Part shown: piece after piece, positions 48,698 to 56,220 of the stretch
Layout of the letters: the number at the start of each line of letters is the position of its first letter
Position numbering within the stretch: the first letter of the stretch is position 1
Assembly: GCA_002478945.1 (NCBI GenBank)
Contig: DLKM01000028.1
Coordinates: 216,929-273,148, forward strand
From: Christensenella sp. UBA7588
Lineage (GTDB): Bacteria > Bacillota > Clostridia > Christensenellales > CAG-917
DNA: 56,220 bases
Direction: 5' to 3'
The notes under the pieces: model-generated
The model's input: the letters and a program-made list of their open reading frames with translations, nothing else
What the model was told of the DNA's origin: nothing
Database searches by the model: none
Made by a program: the position numbers and the translations under genes

Positions 48698-49954
48698 TTA
48701 TGCGATTTGATTGTTCGTCTTTTCGTCGACTTGTTTATACACCACTATCGGCTTTTCGGTTTTGTCAATAGCCGCTTTTGTTACGATAACCTTGTCGATA
48801 TTGTTGTCCGACGGAATCTCGAACATAAGCTCGAGCAATACGTCCTCGAGTATCGCTCTCAAGCCTCTTGCGCCCGTATTGAGTTGAATTGCCTTTGCCG
48901 CAACCGCTCTGAGAGCCTCGTCCTCGAATTCAAGCGTAACGCCGTCGAGAGCAAACTGATACTTGTATTGCTTAACGAGAGCGTTTTTAGGTTCGGAAAG
49001 AATCTTTACGAGAGCGTTCTCGTCAAGAGCGTTAAGACCTACGACAATAGGCACACGACCGACGAATTCGGGAATCAAGCCGTATTTGATAAGGTCCGCA
49101 GGCTGCAACGCTTCGATAAGTTCGTCATAGCGATAATCGACCGTACCTTTAACCGCAGAACCGAAACCGAGCTTGGAATTGTCCTTTCTTTGGTCGATAA
49201 TCTTGTCCAAATCCACGAATGCACCGCCGCACAGGAACAAAATATTTGTCGTATCCAACTGGTAGCACTCTTGATTGGGATGCTTTCTGCCGCCTTGCGG
49301 AGGCACGCTTGCAACCGTACCCTCGATAATCTTGAGCAACGCTTGTTGCACGCCTTCGCCGCTTACGTCGCGCGTTATGGACACGTTCTCGCCTTTCTTT
49401 GCGATTTTATCGATTTCATCGATGTATACGATGCCGACTTCCGCTCTTTTCAAATCTCCGTTTGCGGATTGAATGAGTTTGAGCAGGATATTTTCCACGT
49501 CCTCTCCGACGTAACCCGCTTCGGTAAGCGTCGTTGCGTCCGCAACTGCAAACGGAACGTTGAGAATCTGCGCAAGCGTCTTTGCAAGCAAAGTCTTACC
49601 CGAACCCGTAGGACCGAGCAAAAGCACGTTGCTTTTTTCGATTACGACGTCGTCGTTATTTTTGTTTTTGATTTGATTTATGCGCTTATAGTGATTGTAA
49701 ACGGCAACGGACAGCACTCTTTTTGCGCTGTCTTGCCCGATGATATACTCGTCGAGTTTTGCCTTAATCTCTTTAGGCGTATACAGACTTATGCCGTCGT
49801 TTGCGGTTTTTTGGTCTTTTCCCAACAAATACACACATTCGTCTATACATTCGTTGCAAATGTTAATGCCGTTCGGACCGCTGATAATCTTATCGACTTC
49901 GCTTGCGCCCTTGCCGCAAAAACTGCAATGTTGTTCTTTGTGATAATTTTCCAT
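48698..49954 (-). CDS. clpX: ATP-dependent Clp protease ATP-binding subunit ClpX
   Basis: A 418-residue AAA+ unfoldase. The N-terminal zinc domain has C10-x2-C13 and C33-x2-C36; Walker A is GPTGSGKT, Walker B is VYIDEIDK, and the pore loop GYVGED and ClpP-binding IGF-like loop region (LGFGSA) are visible. GGAG precedes the ATG. It lies 82 bases after clpP, forming the common tig-clpP-clpX order. Confidence 0.97.
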   Translation of the reverse strand: MENYHKEQHCSFCGKGASEVDKIISGPNGINICNECIDECVYLLGKDQKTANDGISLYTPKEIKAKLDEYIIGQDSAKRVLSVAVYNHYKRINQIKNKNNDDVVIEKSNVLLLGPTGSGKTLLAKTLAQILNVPFAVADATTLTEAGYVGEDVENILLKLIQSANGDLKRAEVGIVYIDEIDKIAKKGENVSITRDVSGEGVQQALLKIIEGTVASVPPQGGRKHPNQECYQLDTTNILFLCGGAFVDLDKIIDQRKDNSKLGFGSAVKGTVDYRYDELIEALQPADLIKYGLIPEFVGRVPIVVGLNALDENALVKILSEPKNALVKQYKYQFALDGVTLEFEDEALRAVAAKAIQLNTGARGLRAILEDVLLELMFEIPSDNNIDKVIVTKAAIDKTEKPIVVYKQVDEKTNNQIA

Positions 49955-50036
49955 ATTGATTTATATACTCCGATTGTCAACGAGTTATACCTGTCCGTCT
50001 GCGATTTACAGACGAATCGGCACGGTTAGCGTCGAA

Positions 50037-50633
50037 TTATTTTCTCGAATAGAAAATCTTGTCCACAAGACCGTATTTTTCCGCTTCTTCCGCCGTCATA
50101 TAGAAATCTCTGTCCGTATCGACTTCGATTTTGGAAAGAGGTTGCGACGTATTTTGCGCAAGAATATCGTTGATGCGCTTTTTGGTCTTGAGAATTTCGT
50201 TGGCTTGAATGGCAATATCGCTTGCCTGTCCCTGCGCGCCGCCGAGAGGCTGATGAATCATAACTTTCGCGTTCGGCAAAGCGTATCTCTTTCCCTTTGC
50301 GCCCGACGAGAGCAAAAACGCGCCCATCGAAGCCGCCATTCCTATACATATCGTGGAAACGTCGCACTTGATATAGTTCATCGTATCGTAGATTGCAAAG
50401 CCTGCTGAAACGGAACCGCCGGGGCTGTTGATGTACAAACTAATATCTTTCGTGGAATCTTTGCCTTCGAGATAGATAAGTTGAGCGACTACGAGGTCGG
50501 CAACGTTATCGTCGATTTCTCCGGTCAAAAAAATGATTCTGTCCTCGAGCAAGCGAGAATAAATGTCGTATGAACGCTCGCCTCTGCCCGTTTGTTCGAT
50601 GACCATAGGTATAAGTTGATTTTTGATATTCAT
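50037..50633 (-). CDS. clpP: ATP-dependent Clp protease proteolytic subunit ClpP
   Basis: A 198-residue serine peptidase. The catalytic triad is S102 (GMAASMGA), H127 (MIHQPLGG) and D176 (DTDRDF). It forms the tetradecameric barrel used by ClpX. AGGAGG precedes the ATG. The 187-base leader before it contains several stem-loops. Confidence 0.97.
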   Translation of the reverse strand: MNIKNQLIPMVIEQTGRGERSYDIYSRLLEDRIIFLTGEIDDNVADLVVAQLIYLEGKDSTKDISLYINSPGGSVSAGFAIYDTMNYIKCDVSTICIGMAASMGAFLLSSGAKGKRYALPNAKVMIHQPLGGAQGQASDIAIQANEILKTKKRINDILAQNTSQPLSKIEVDTDRDFYMTAEEAEKYGLVDKIFYSRK

Positions 50634-50820
50634 TGTATCCTCCTACCGTCCTCGGACGGTATCGATTGCAAAACCTTTTGTATCAATGTCATTAACGAAT
50701 TGTCGTTTTTTGACATCGATAAGGTTTTATACGCTTTCCGCTTGCAAAACGTTGCAAGCGGAAAGACGAGCATATATGTTTTTGTCAAAACACTTAAATT
50801 TTACACAAAACCTTCGAGAC
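50634..50820 (-). other. Structured leader between tig and clpP
   Basis: Three elements read on the minus strand. First, a perfect 14-bp stem-loop at 50734-50765 (CTTTCCGCTTGCAA and its complement around a 4-base loop). Second, a long imperfect inverted repeat joining AAAACCTTATCGATGTCA near 50705-50730 to TGACATTGAT...AAGGTTTT near 50670-50690. Third, TACCGTCC/GGACGGTA at 50643-50662 just before the clpP ribosome binding site. None has a T-tract. They may control clpP translation or mRNA stability. Confidence 0.5.
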
Positions 50821-52227
50821 TTATTCTGCGTCTACAGCGGGTTTTGCTGCCTTTTTGGTTGTTTTTTTGGCAGCGGGCTTCTTTTCCTCGGTGTTTGTGT
50901 CGTCTTTAGCTTCGGCTTCTGCGTCCGCTTTCTTTGCCGCAGTCTTTTTTGCGAGATTCTCTTTGGTAAGGAAATCGAGAAGTTTCTCGTTCATAATGGA
51001 GTTGACGATATAATCGACTTGCTCTTTATGGAGAGTTTTCTTGAATTCTTCGACGGTTTGAGAACTTTGCTCTGCGAATTTTGCCATCTTATCTTCAATC
51101 TCTTTGTCCTCAATCTTAAGGTCCTCTGCTTTGATGAGAGCTTCCATAACGAGGCGAACTTTAACCGACTTGGACGCTTGGTCTTTGTATTGGTCAACGA
51201 GTTGGTCTCTGGTCATATTGAGATATTTGAGATAATCGTCAAGTTTGAGACCTTGATACATAAGACGATATTCGAATTCGTGAACCATCTCGTCTGCTTC
51301 GCGGTCAATCATTGCTTGCGGAATCTCGACTTGAGACGCGTCGACGATTTTCTCGACTACCGCATCCTCGAACTCTCTGTCGACTTTCTCTTGCGCTTCC
51401 TTGGTAAGTTGCGCTTTGACGTCGGCTTTGTACTCTGCAAGAGTGTCGAATTCGGAGATTTCTTTTACGAACTCGTCGTCGACCGTCGGCAATTCTTTAA
51501 CTTTGACTGCTTTAACCGTGCAAGCAAACACAGCTTCTTTGCCTGCGAGGTTTTCCGCCTGATAGTTCTCGGGGAAAGTGACTTTCACGTCTTTAACGTC
51601 GCCTGCCTTAACGCCGACGAGTTGCTCCTCGAAACCGGGGATAAACGTGTTGCTGCCAAGCTCGAGGTCATAATTCTCTGCGCTGCCGCCTTCGAATTTC
51701 TCGCCGTTTACGCTGCCGACGAAGTCCATAGAAACGATGTTGCCGTTGACTGCCGCCGTGTCGACCTCAACGAGACGAGCTTGTTTTTCTTGCTCTTGAG
51801 CGATTTTTTCGTCAACTTGTTTTGCCGTGACTTTGACCGCTTTCTTTGCAGCGTTCAAACCTTTATATTGACCGAGAGTAACTTCGGGCTTTACAACCAT
51901 AACGATAGAATATTTGACGCCGCCGTCCTCCGTCATATCGACGTCGCACACGCTGTCGACCGCTACGAAATCGTATTCTTCTTTCGTTTCGAGTTCGTTC
52001 AAAGAAGCGTCGATGAGTTCGTTAACGGCATCGCTGAAGAAAACGCCTGCGCCGTACATACCCTCGATAATCTTTTGAGGAGCGTGTCCCTTTCTGAAAC
52101 CGGGGATAGCGTATTTGTGTTTCGTCTTTTCATACGCTTGTTTGATTGCTTTGTTGAAACTGTCCTTGTCAACCGTGTAGTTGAACTTGACTTGGCTCTT
52201 TTCCAACTTTTCTACTGTGTAGTCCAT
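50821..52227 (-). CDS. tig: Trigger factor (ribosome-associated chaperone)
   Basis: About 468 residues. The ribosome-binding N domain has the signature PGFRKGHAP; the FKBP-type PPIase domain lies at about 165-250 and the C-terminal chaperone arms follow. The ATG at MDYTVEK has GGAGG four bases upstream; 62 further residues in frame are unlikely. The last 45 residues are an added Lys/Ala/Glu/Thr-rich tail (AAKKTTKKAAKP) similar in style to the tail of the S1 fusion protein at 11924. First gene of tig-clpP-clpX. Confidence 0.95.
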   Translation of the reverse strand: MDYTVEKLEKSQVKFNYTVDKDSFNKAIKQAYEKTKHKYAIPGFRKGHAPQKIIEGMYGAGVFFSDAVNELIDASLNELETKEEYDFVAVDSVCDVDMTEDGGVKYSIVMVVKPEVTLGQYKGLNAAKKAVKVTAKQVDEKIAQEQEKQARLVEVDTAAVNGNIVSMDFVGSVNGEKFEGGSAENYDLELGSNTFIPGFEEQLVGVKAGDVKDVKVTFPENYQAENLAGKEAVFACTVKAVKVKELPTVDDEFVKEISEFDTLAEYKADVKAQLTKEAQEKVDREFEDAVVEKIVDASQVEIPQAMIDREADEMVHEFEYRLMYQGLKLDDYLKYLNMTRDQLVDQYKDQASKSVKVRLVMEALIKAEDLKIEDKEIEDKMAKFAEQSSQTVEEFKKTLHKEQVDYIVNSIMNEKLLDFLTKENLAKKTAAKKADAEAEAKDDTNTEEKKPAAKKTTKKAAKPAVDAE

Positions 52228-52441
52228 TTGTCCTCCATTCCGCAACGCGTTGCGCATACGGATATATATTTTCATTACAAGTAGAAGAATTATATCATAC
52301 GGGCATACAAAAATCAAATGATATTGCGGGATATTTTTGCGATTTTGAGTCAATATGACCGCTCGATTGAAATATTCGGTTGCAAACTGCCGCCCCAAAC
52401 GCCTTATAAGCACCGAAAAACACGGATTATTGCGATTTCTA

Positions 52442-52470
52442 TTGTAAAAATCCGAGCGTTTTGGTATGAT
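52442..52470 (+). promoter_or_regulatory. Promoter of rqc2, predicted leaderless
   Basis: TTGTAA (52442-52447) and TATGAT (52465-52470) are 17 bases apart. The ATG follows the -10 box after 6 bases (AACGGT) with no Shine-Dalgarno, as for the gene at 47052. Confidence 0.65.
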
Positions 52471-52476
52471 AACGGT

Positions 52477-54237
52477 ATGGGAAGCGACTTATTTGCGCTA
52501 AACGCGCTCGCAAAAGAACTCGATTCTGCCCTGAAAGGCGCGAGAATAGACAAAATACAACAACCCGAAACAGACGAGTTGCGCTTTTTTATGCGCTCGA
52601 AAGGCAAAAACGTATGTCTCGTCGCGTCCTGCAATGCGGGTGCGCCCCGTATTCATCTCACGCAAAGCAAAAAACAAAGTCCGCTCGTCGCGCCGAATCT
52701 TTGTATGCTTATGCGCAAATATCTGATAAACGCAATCGTCGACAGCGTCGGGATATACAATTCCGACCGCATCGTTTACGTCAAATTCAATGCAAAAACG
52801 GAGATGAGAGACGACGCGGATTTCTACGTTTTCGTCGAGATTATGAACAGATATTCCAACATTGTTTTTACGGACGAAAACCTAATCATTTTAGACGCCG
52901 TAAAGCATCTTCCCCTCGACGTCGCGCGTGACCACGTCGTACTCCGTGGAGTAAAGTATTCTCCCGTCACACAAAAGAAAATCAGTTATCTAAACAAGCG
53001 TTTTGAGGTTTTTGACAACTTTACGGGCGGAGACTTACACAAGTTTATCCAAGACAATATTTCGGGATTCTCGGGTGCTACCATAAACGAAATTCTGCTC
53101 CGAGCAAACCTCGATTGCGACGTTGCAGGCTTCAGCGAGCAACAACGCTCGAGACTTGAAAAAGTCATTTGCGATTTTGCGGATTTACAAGAAAACTCAA
53201 TCGATTCCGTGCAAGACGACGAGGACCGTCCGACTGCCGATAGCCGTTCTTCTCTCGAGCTTCAACCCTGCGTAATAAACGATAAAGAAGTCTACCCCAT
53301 AGTTTATCGCACTCTTGCAAACGCCGACGGAAGCAACGTAACCGAATTTAACTCGATGAGCGAAGCGTACGACGCGCTTACCACCGACTGCGACAAAGAA
53401 ATTCGCAACAAAGCCAGATTGAAATCGCTTGCAACCATAGCGAAAAGACTGCATCAAAAAATCGAAAAAAACATCGCAATCGATTTGCAACGCCTCAAAG
53501 AATGCGAGGATATGGACACTCTAAAACTCTACGGAGAGCTTATCGTAAGCAATATTTATCGCATCAAAAAGGGAGACGAAAGCGTAAAATGTCTCAATTA
53601 TTACGACAATACCGAAGTCGTAATACCCCTCGACGCCAGATTGACTCCGTCAAAAAACAGCACGGCTTATTATACAAAGTATAATAAACTTAAACGCGCA
53701 AAAGAGTTTGTAAGCAAAAAACTCGTCGAGGACAGAGATTTGCTCGAATACGTCAAATCCATAGAAGAAGAAATAGCGTCACTTCCCTACGAAAGTCAAA
53801 CCACGGCAATCGAAGAAGAATTGGATATGCTCGGCGGAACGAGAAAAAAATCGCAAAAAAACAAAGTCCGCCGTGAAAAACCCGAACCGCCTTTCGTATA
53901 CGAAATCGACGGCTTTACCGTGTACAGAGGCAAAAACAATCTCCAAAACGACGAATTGACTTTCAAGATAGCGTCCTCGAACGATATTTGGATGCACATC
54001 AAAAACGAACACGGCGCACACACGATTATCGTGACCGACGGCAGACAAGTGCCTGACAACGTTCTCAAAATCGCGGGAGAAATTACTGCAAGTACAAAAC
54101 AAGCAAGCGTGGAAGTGGACTACACAGAACGTCGCAACGTAAAGAGAAAACCCGACGGACATCCGGGGCAAGTGATTTACGTCGGATACAAAACGCTCGT
54201 AGCCGCTCCGAACACGCATAAGGAATTGCAAAAATAA
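52477..54237 (+). CDS. rqcH: Rqc2/NEMF homologue RqcH (NFACT protein, FbpA family)
   Basis: A 586-residue NFACT protein that adds alanine tails to nascent chains on stalled 50S subunits. The N-terminal NFACT-N domain carries the ribosome-contacting loop (ALNALAKELDSALKGARIDKIQQP), a long coiled coil covers about 310-470, and the C-terminal NFACT-R domain has DIWMHIKNEHGAH and HPGQVIYVGYKT. The start at MGSDLFAL fits the family; 53 further codons in frame are upstream of the promoter. Single gene, divergent from tig. Confidence 0.93.
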   Translation: MGSDLFALNALAKELDSALKGARIDKIQQPETDELRFFMRSKGKNVCLVASCNAGAPRIHLTQSKKQSPLVAPNLCMLMRKYLINAIVDSVGIYNSDRIVYVKFNAKTEMRDDADFYVFVEIMNRYSNIVFTDENLIILDAVKHLPLDVARDHVVLRGVKYSPVTQKKISYLNKRFEVFDNFTGGDLHKFIQDNISGFSGATINEILLRANLDCDVAGFSEQQRSRLEKVICDFADLQENSIDSVQDDEDRPTADSRSSLELQPCVINDKEVYPIVYRTLANADGSNVTEFNSMSEAYDALTTDCDKEIRNKARLKSLATIAKRLHQKIEKNIAIDLQRLKECEDMDTLKLYGELIVSNIYRIKKGDESVKCLNYYDNTEVVIPLDARLTPSKNSTAYYTKYNKLKRAKEFVSKKLVEDRDLLEYVKSIEEEIASLPYESQTTAIEEELDMLGGTRKKSQKNKVRREKPEPPFVYEIDGFTVYRGKNNLQNDELTFKIASSNDIWMHIKNEHGAHTIIVTDGRQVPDNVLKIAGEITASTKQASVEVDYTERRNVKRKPDGHPGQVIYVGYKTLVAAPNTHKELQK

Positions 54238-54296
54238 AGGCGGTTTCAAAGCAAAAATCCGATTTGCCGAAACTTCAAAAACTTACGTTTTATATA

Positions 54297-54327
54297 GCAA
54301 AAAGCCCTTGAATCGAGGGCTTTTTGC
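54297..54327. terminator. Bidirectional terminator between rqcH and the PAP2 gene
   Basis: GCAAAAAGCCCT and AGGGCTTTTTGC pair around TGAATCG; both arms supply T-tracts for the convergent genes. Confidence 0.88.
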
Positions 54328-54358
54328 ATTGAATTCATATCGTTTTGCAAAATAACGA

Positions 54359-55654
54359 TTATTCGCTAATTACGCCGTCGCGAAGATTGTCGGCAATCTC
54401 CTGACTTACTTTGTTTGCCTGTTCTTCACTCAATACCGCAATTTCTTTTTCGTCGTCGGATATTTCCGCAACGGAAGCGTTTCCGTTTTGAACGTCCTCG
54501 ACGGACTTCTCTACCATTTCGTCGACAAACTCGTCCTCTGCGGTTTCTTGTTCCGCAACGTTTACGTCAACGTCAAGACCTTCTTCGACCTTTGCGATTT
54601 TCTTGGGAGCGGCAGACGGGAACAATGCAAAGAAATGGCTTCCCTTGCATACGAATATCTCGCGTGCGATAATCATACAAACAAACGCTATCGTTCCGCC
54701 GAACGTAACGTCGCTCATATAGTGCGCACCGACCACGATACGGCTGATTGCAACGAGCATCGTGATTGCAATCGGAATGAACCAACAAGCGATTTTAACG
54801 CCTTTTTTGCTCTTTTCGCTCTTGAAATCGATAACGTCGGGCAACATAATAAGCGCATAAGACATACCTGCCGCACAAGTATGACCGGACGGGAAAGATT
54901 TGAATGCGTCGCTTGCACCGGGGAATAAGCTCACAAAACCGTCGATAATCTCTTTATCGGGTTGACCGTTTGCAATATACCAAGGGGTGTAATCTCTGAT
55001 TCCGTCGGCTTTCAGCTTTTGACCGAATTCGGTATTCAACGCTCTGTATCTCATACGACCTACGGGGTCTTTGACAATCATAATAAGCAAATTCGCAACG
55101 ACGACAGCCGCCAAAACCGCAATGACCCACCAAATAAGTTTTTTCAACGTTTCGGGTTTGAGATTTTTGAATGCGAAAACCACAAATGCCTGTATCGTAA
55201 GCGCAACGAGCCACTCTATTGCGACAACCGCACCGTCGTGACGGAATTCGTACACGATAGAACCTGCCGCCGAGCCGACTTGCGCCGCGGCGTGTTCGAG
55301 AATATATCTGATTATATCTTTGATATAGAACCACCACGCAACCGAGCCGACTACCGCAAAGACGACTGCGAGCGTAACGCTCCACCACTTTTTGTCGACA
55401 ACCTTTGCAAAGAACCAGCACAAAATCGCCGTGCAAACCGCAAGTACGATATATATCGGAGACGTTCCGACTGCTTCGCCTACAACGCCGTATACGTCGT
55501 TTGCAATATAATCGCCGTCTTTCAAGGCGTTTTTAGTGAGAATATTGCTAACTTGTAAATCGTAAACGGATGCAACCGCAATAAGCGCGGCAAAGATTAC
55601 CACGAACAGTACGACTGCTATAATCGTTTTGTTTTTAAGAGATAGAGATTTCAT
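54359..55654 (-). CDS. PAP2-family membrane phosphatase with acidic C-terminal tail
   Basis: A 431-residue protein with eight or more hydrophobic helices. The phosphatase motifs are KDPVGRMRYR, PSGHT and SRIVVGAHYMSDV (S-R-x5-H-x3-D), placing it with undecaprenyl-pyrophosphate or lipid phosphatases. The last 90 residues are strongly acidic (many Glu, Asp, Val), an unusual addition. GGA precedes the ATG. Monocistronic. Confidence 0.9.
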   Translation of the reverse strand: MKSLSLKNKTIIAVVLFVVIFAALIAVASVYDLQVSNILTKNALKDGDYIANDVYGVVGEAVGTSPIYIVLAVCTAILCWFFAKVVDKKWWSVTLAVVFAVVGSVAWWFYIKDIIRYILEHAAAQVGSAAGSIVYEFRHDGAVVAIEWLVALTIQAFVVFAFKNLKPETLKKLIWWVIAVLAAVVVANLLIMIVKDPVGRMRYRALNTEFGQKLKADGIRDYTPWYIANGQPDKEIIDGFVSLFPGASDAFKSFPSGHTCAAGMSYALIMLPDVIDFKSEKSKKGVKIACWFIPIAITMLVAISRIVVGAHYMSDVTFGGTIAFVCMIIAREIFVCKGSHFFALFPSAAPKKIAKVEEGLDVDVNVAEQETAEDEFVDEMVEKSVEDVQNGNASVAEISDDEKEIAVLSEEQANKVSQEIADNLRDGVISE

Positions 55655-55882
55655 ATTTTTCCTCTTTTATCTTTAATATAGATTATTTTAGCATATAGAG
55701 TGAAAATTATCAAGGGGGAAATATAAACTATGCCGTTTTGTCGTTTTATCCCCGTCAAAATGACATAAGTATTATAAAATTTGTCGTTTTATAAAATAGT
55801 TTTGTACATTTTCGAGGTTAATTGCGCGCTTATACACCAAACAACGCAATCAAACATAAAATCGAAAAAAGCGAAACGAAAC
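55655..55882. other. AT-rich spacer between the PAP2 gene and the structured RNA
   Basis: 228 bases with no gene, tRNA or clear repeat. It presumably holds the PAP2 promoter, but no confident -35/-10 pair was found. Confidence 0.4.
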
Positions 55883-55913
55883 AAAAAAAACAAACGCTCC
55901 AAAGAGCGTTTGT
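55883..55913 (-). terminator. Terminator of the structured RNA
   Basis: On the minus strand stem ACAAACGCTC/GAGCGTTTGT with a 4-base loop is followed by eight T. Confidence 0.95.
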
Positions 55914-56076
55914 TCCTATCATATTGCCCCGCACCGCCGTGTGATGCCATTTTATAAACCCGCCGTTCGAGCAGGGTGGGTAAAGACTACCGTGCGGTAT
56001 CTGCCTTCCTCCGATATAAATGAGGCCTGACATCTCCGCATAATGTCGGACGCGTCATCCCGTATAAAATTTGTGG
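55883..56076 (-). ncRNA. Independent structured RNA, class not settled (raiA-type favoured; SRP-like or 6S possible)
   Basis: GC-rich, hairpin-dense DNA in an otherwise AT-rich region, ending at a strong terminator. On the minus strand ATTTTATA (56070-56063) pairs with TATAAAAT (55956-55949) to close the molecule. Inside are hairpins CCGACAT...ATGTCAGG and CCTC...GAGG, the palindrome TACCGCACGGTA, ACCC...GGGT and CAC...GTG. The 3' end is the terminator at 55883-55913. An extended -10 box TGCTATATT (56089-56082) would start it near 56076; a second promoter lies further upstream. No coding frame fits. The size (about 190 nt) and standalone character match clostridial raiA RNAs; the run GTCAGG...GGAAGGCAG also recalls SRP RNA helix 8. 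Confidence 0.7.
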
Positions 56077-56126
56077 TTCAAAATATAGCACCATCACAAA
56101 CATAGCAGGAAACTTTTATCATCTTC

Positions 56127-56155
56127 AATATATCATATATACGACGCGATTGCAA
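56127..56155 (-). promoter_or_regulatory. Upstream promoter of the structured RNA
   Basis: On the minus strand TTGCAA and TATATT are spaced 17 bases apart. Use of this promoter would add about 45 bases to the 5' end compared with the extended -10 box at 56082-56089. Confidence 0.5.
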
Positions 56156-56220
56156 TACCTAATTTTTGTATATTAGCATCATCGAACTTTTAATGCAATT
56201 TTCCCCCTTCCTCAGGTGTT

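Noticed and set aside
50623..52284. 553-codon open frame antisense to tig
   Set aside because: Phe/Val/Cys-rich translation is the mirror of the Lys/Glu-rich trigger factor.
55883..56076. RNase P RNA or tmRNA
   Set aside because: The GAGGAAAGTCC core of RNase P and the tRNA-like ends of tmRNA are both absent.

Overview
This window looks like the chromosome of an endospore-forming, Gram-positive anaerobe of the class Clostridia. The evidence is the density of spore genes (spoIIA operon, spoVAC/D/E, sigE, sigF, sigG, sigK, spoIIGA, spoIVB, ytfJ, ylmC), a meso-DAP type MurE (DNPR motif), and an IspH-S1 fusion of the kind known in Clostridia. I see no plasmid, prophage or CRISPR array. The lineage cannot be fixed further without a search.

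Layout. 1-617: non-coding DNA with a short direct-repeat array. 618-4331 (-): spoIIAA-spoIIAB-sigF, a small ORF, then spoVAC-spoVAD-spoVAE. 4451-5140 (+): a six-tRNA operon (Pro, Met/Ile, Asp, Phe, Thr, Tyr) with a clear promoter and terminator. 5141-11747: an accessory-looking stretch holding an MFS transporter, a lone tyrosine recombinase, a PadR-type regulator fused to a coiled coil and membrane helices, tRNA-Trp, RNase HI and a small membrane protein. 11924-18646 (-): IspH-S1, Cmk-PlsC, a FAD oxidoreductase, SurE and a 23S-type pseudouridine synthase. 18874-24559 (-): two D,D-carboxypeptidases, YtfJ, a DUF2953-like protein, ScpB, ScpA and a SpoIIM-like membrane protein. 24671-26282: an orphan Spo0A DNA-binding domain (+) convergent with spoIVB (-). 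26385-32395: a FAD dehydrogenase, sigK, nrdR, ylmC, sigG, sigE and spoIIGA. 32610-45912 (-): a dcw cell-wall/division cluster (mraZ, rsmH, an FtsL-position protein, spoVD/ftsI, murE, mraY, murD, ftsW, murA, ftsA, ftsZ). 46237-54237: a conserved Clostridia-type surface or spore protein, a metallophosphoesterase, engB, clpX, clpP, tig and rqc2. 54359-56220 (-): a PAP2 phosphatase and an independent structured RNA.

How the genes work together. All four compartment-specific sporulation sigma factors lie within about 29 kb, next to their regulators (SpoIIAA/AB, SpoIIGA, SpoIVB) and the septum and cortex machinery (FtsZ, SpoVD, FtsW, two carboxypeptidases). Spo0A-box-like sites sit in front of spoIIAA and spoIIGA. 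The most unusual items are: genes whose -10 box ends exactly 6 nt before the start codon with no Shine-Dalgarno (predicted leaderless mRNAs: spoIIGA, the Spo0A-like gene, the metallophosphoesterase, rqc2); the receiver-less Spo0A; the membrane-tethered PadR protein with an inverted repeat over its own promoter; two adjacent gene fusions (Cmk-PlsC and IspH-S1); divergent division proteins; and a ~190-nt structured RNA of uncertain class at the right edge.
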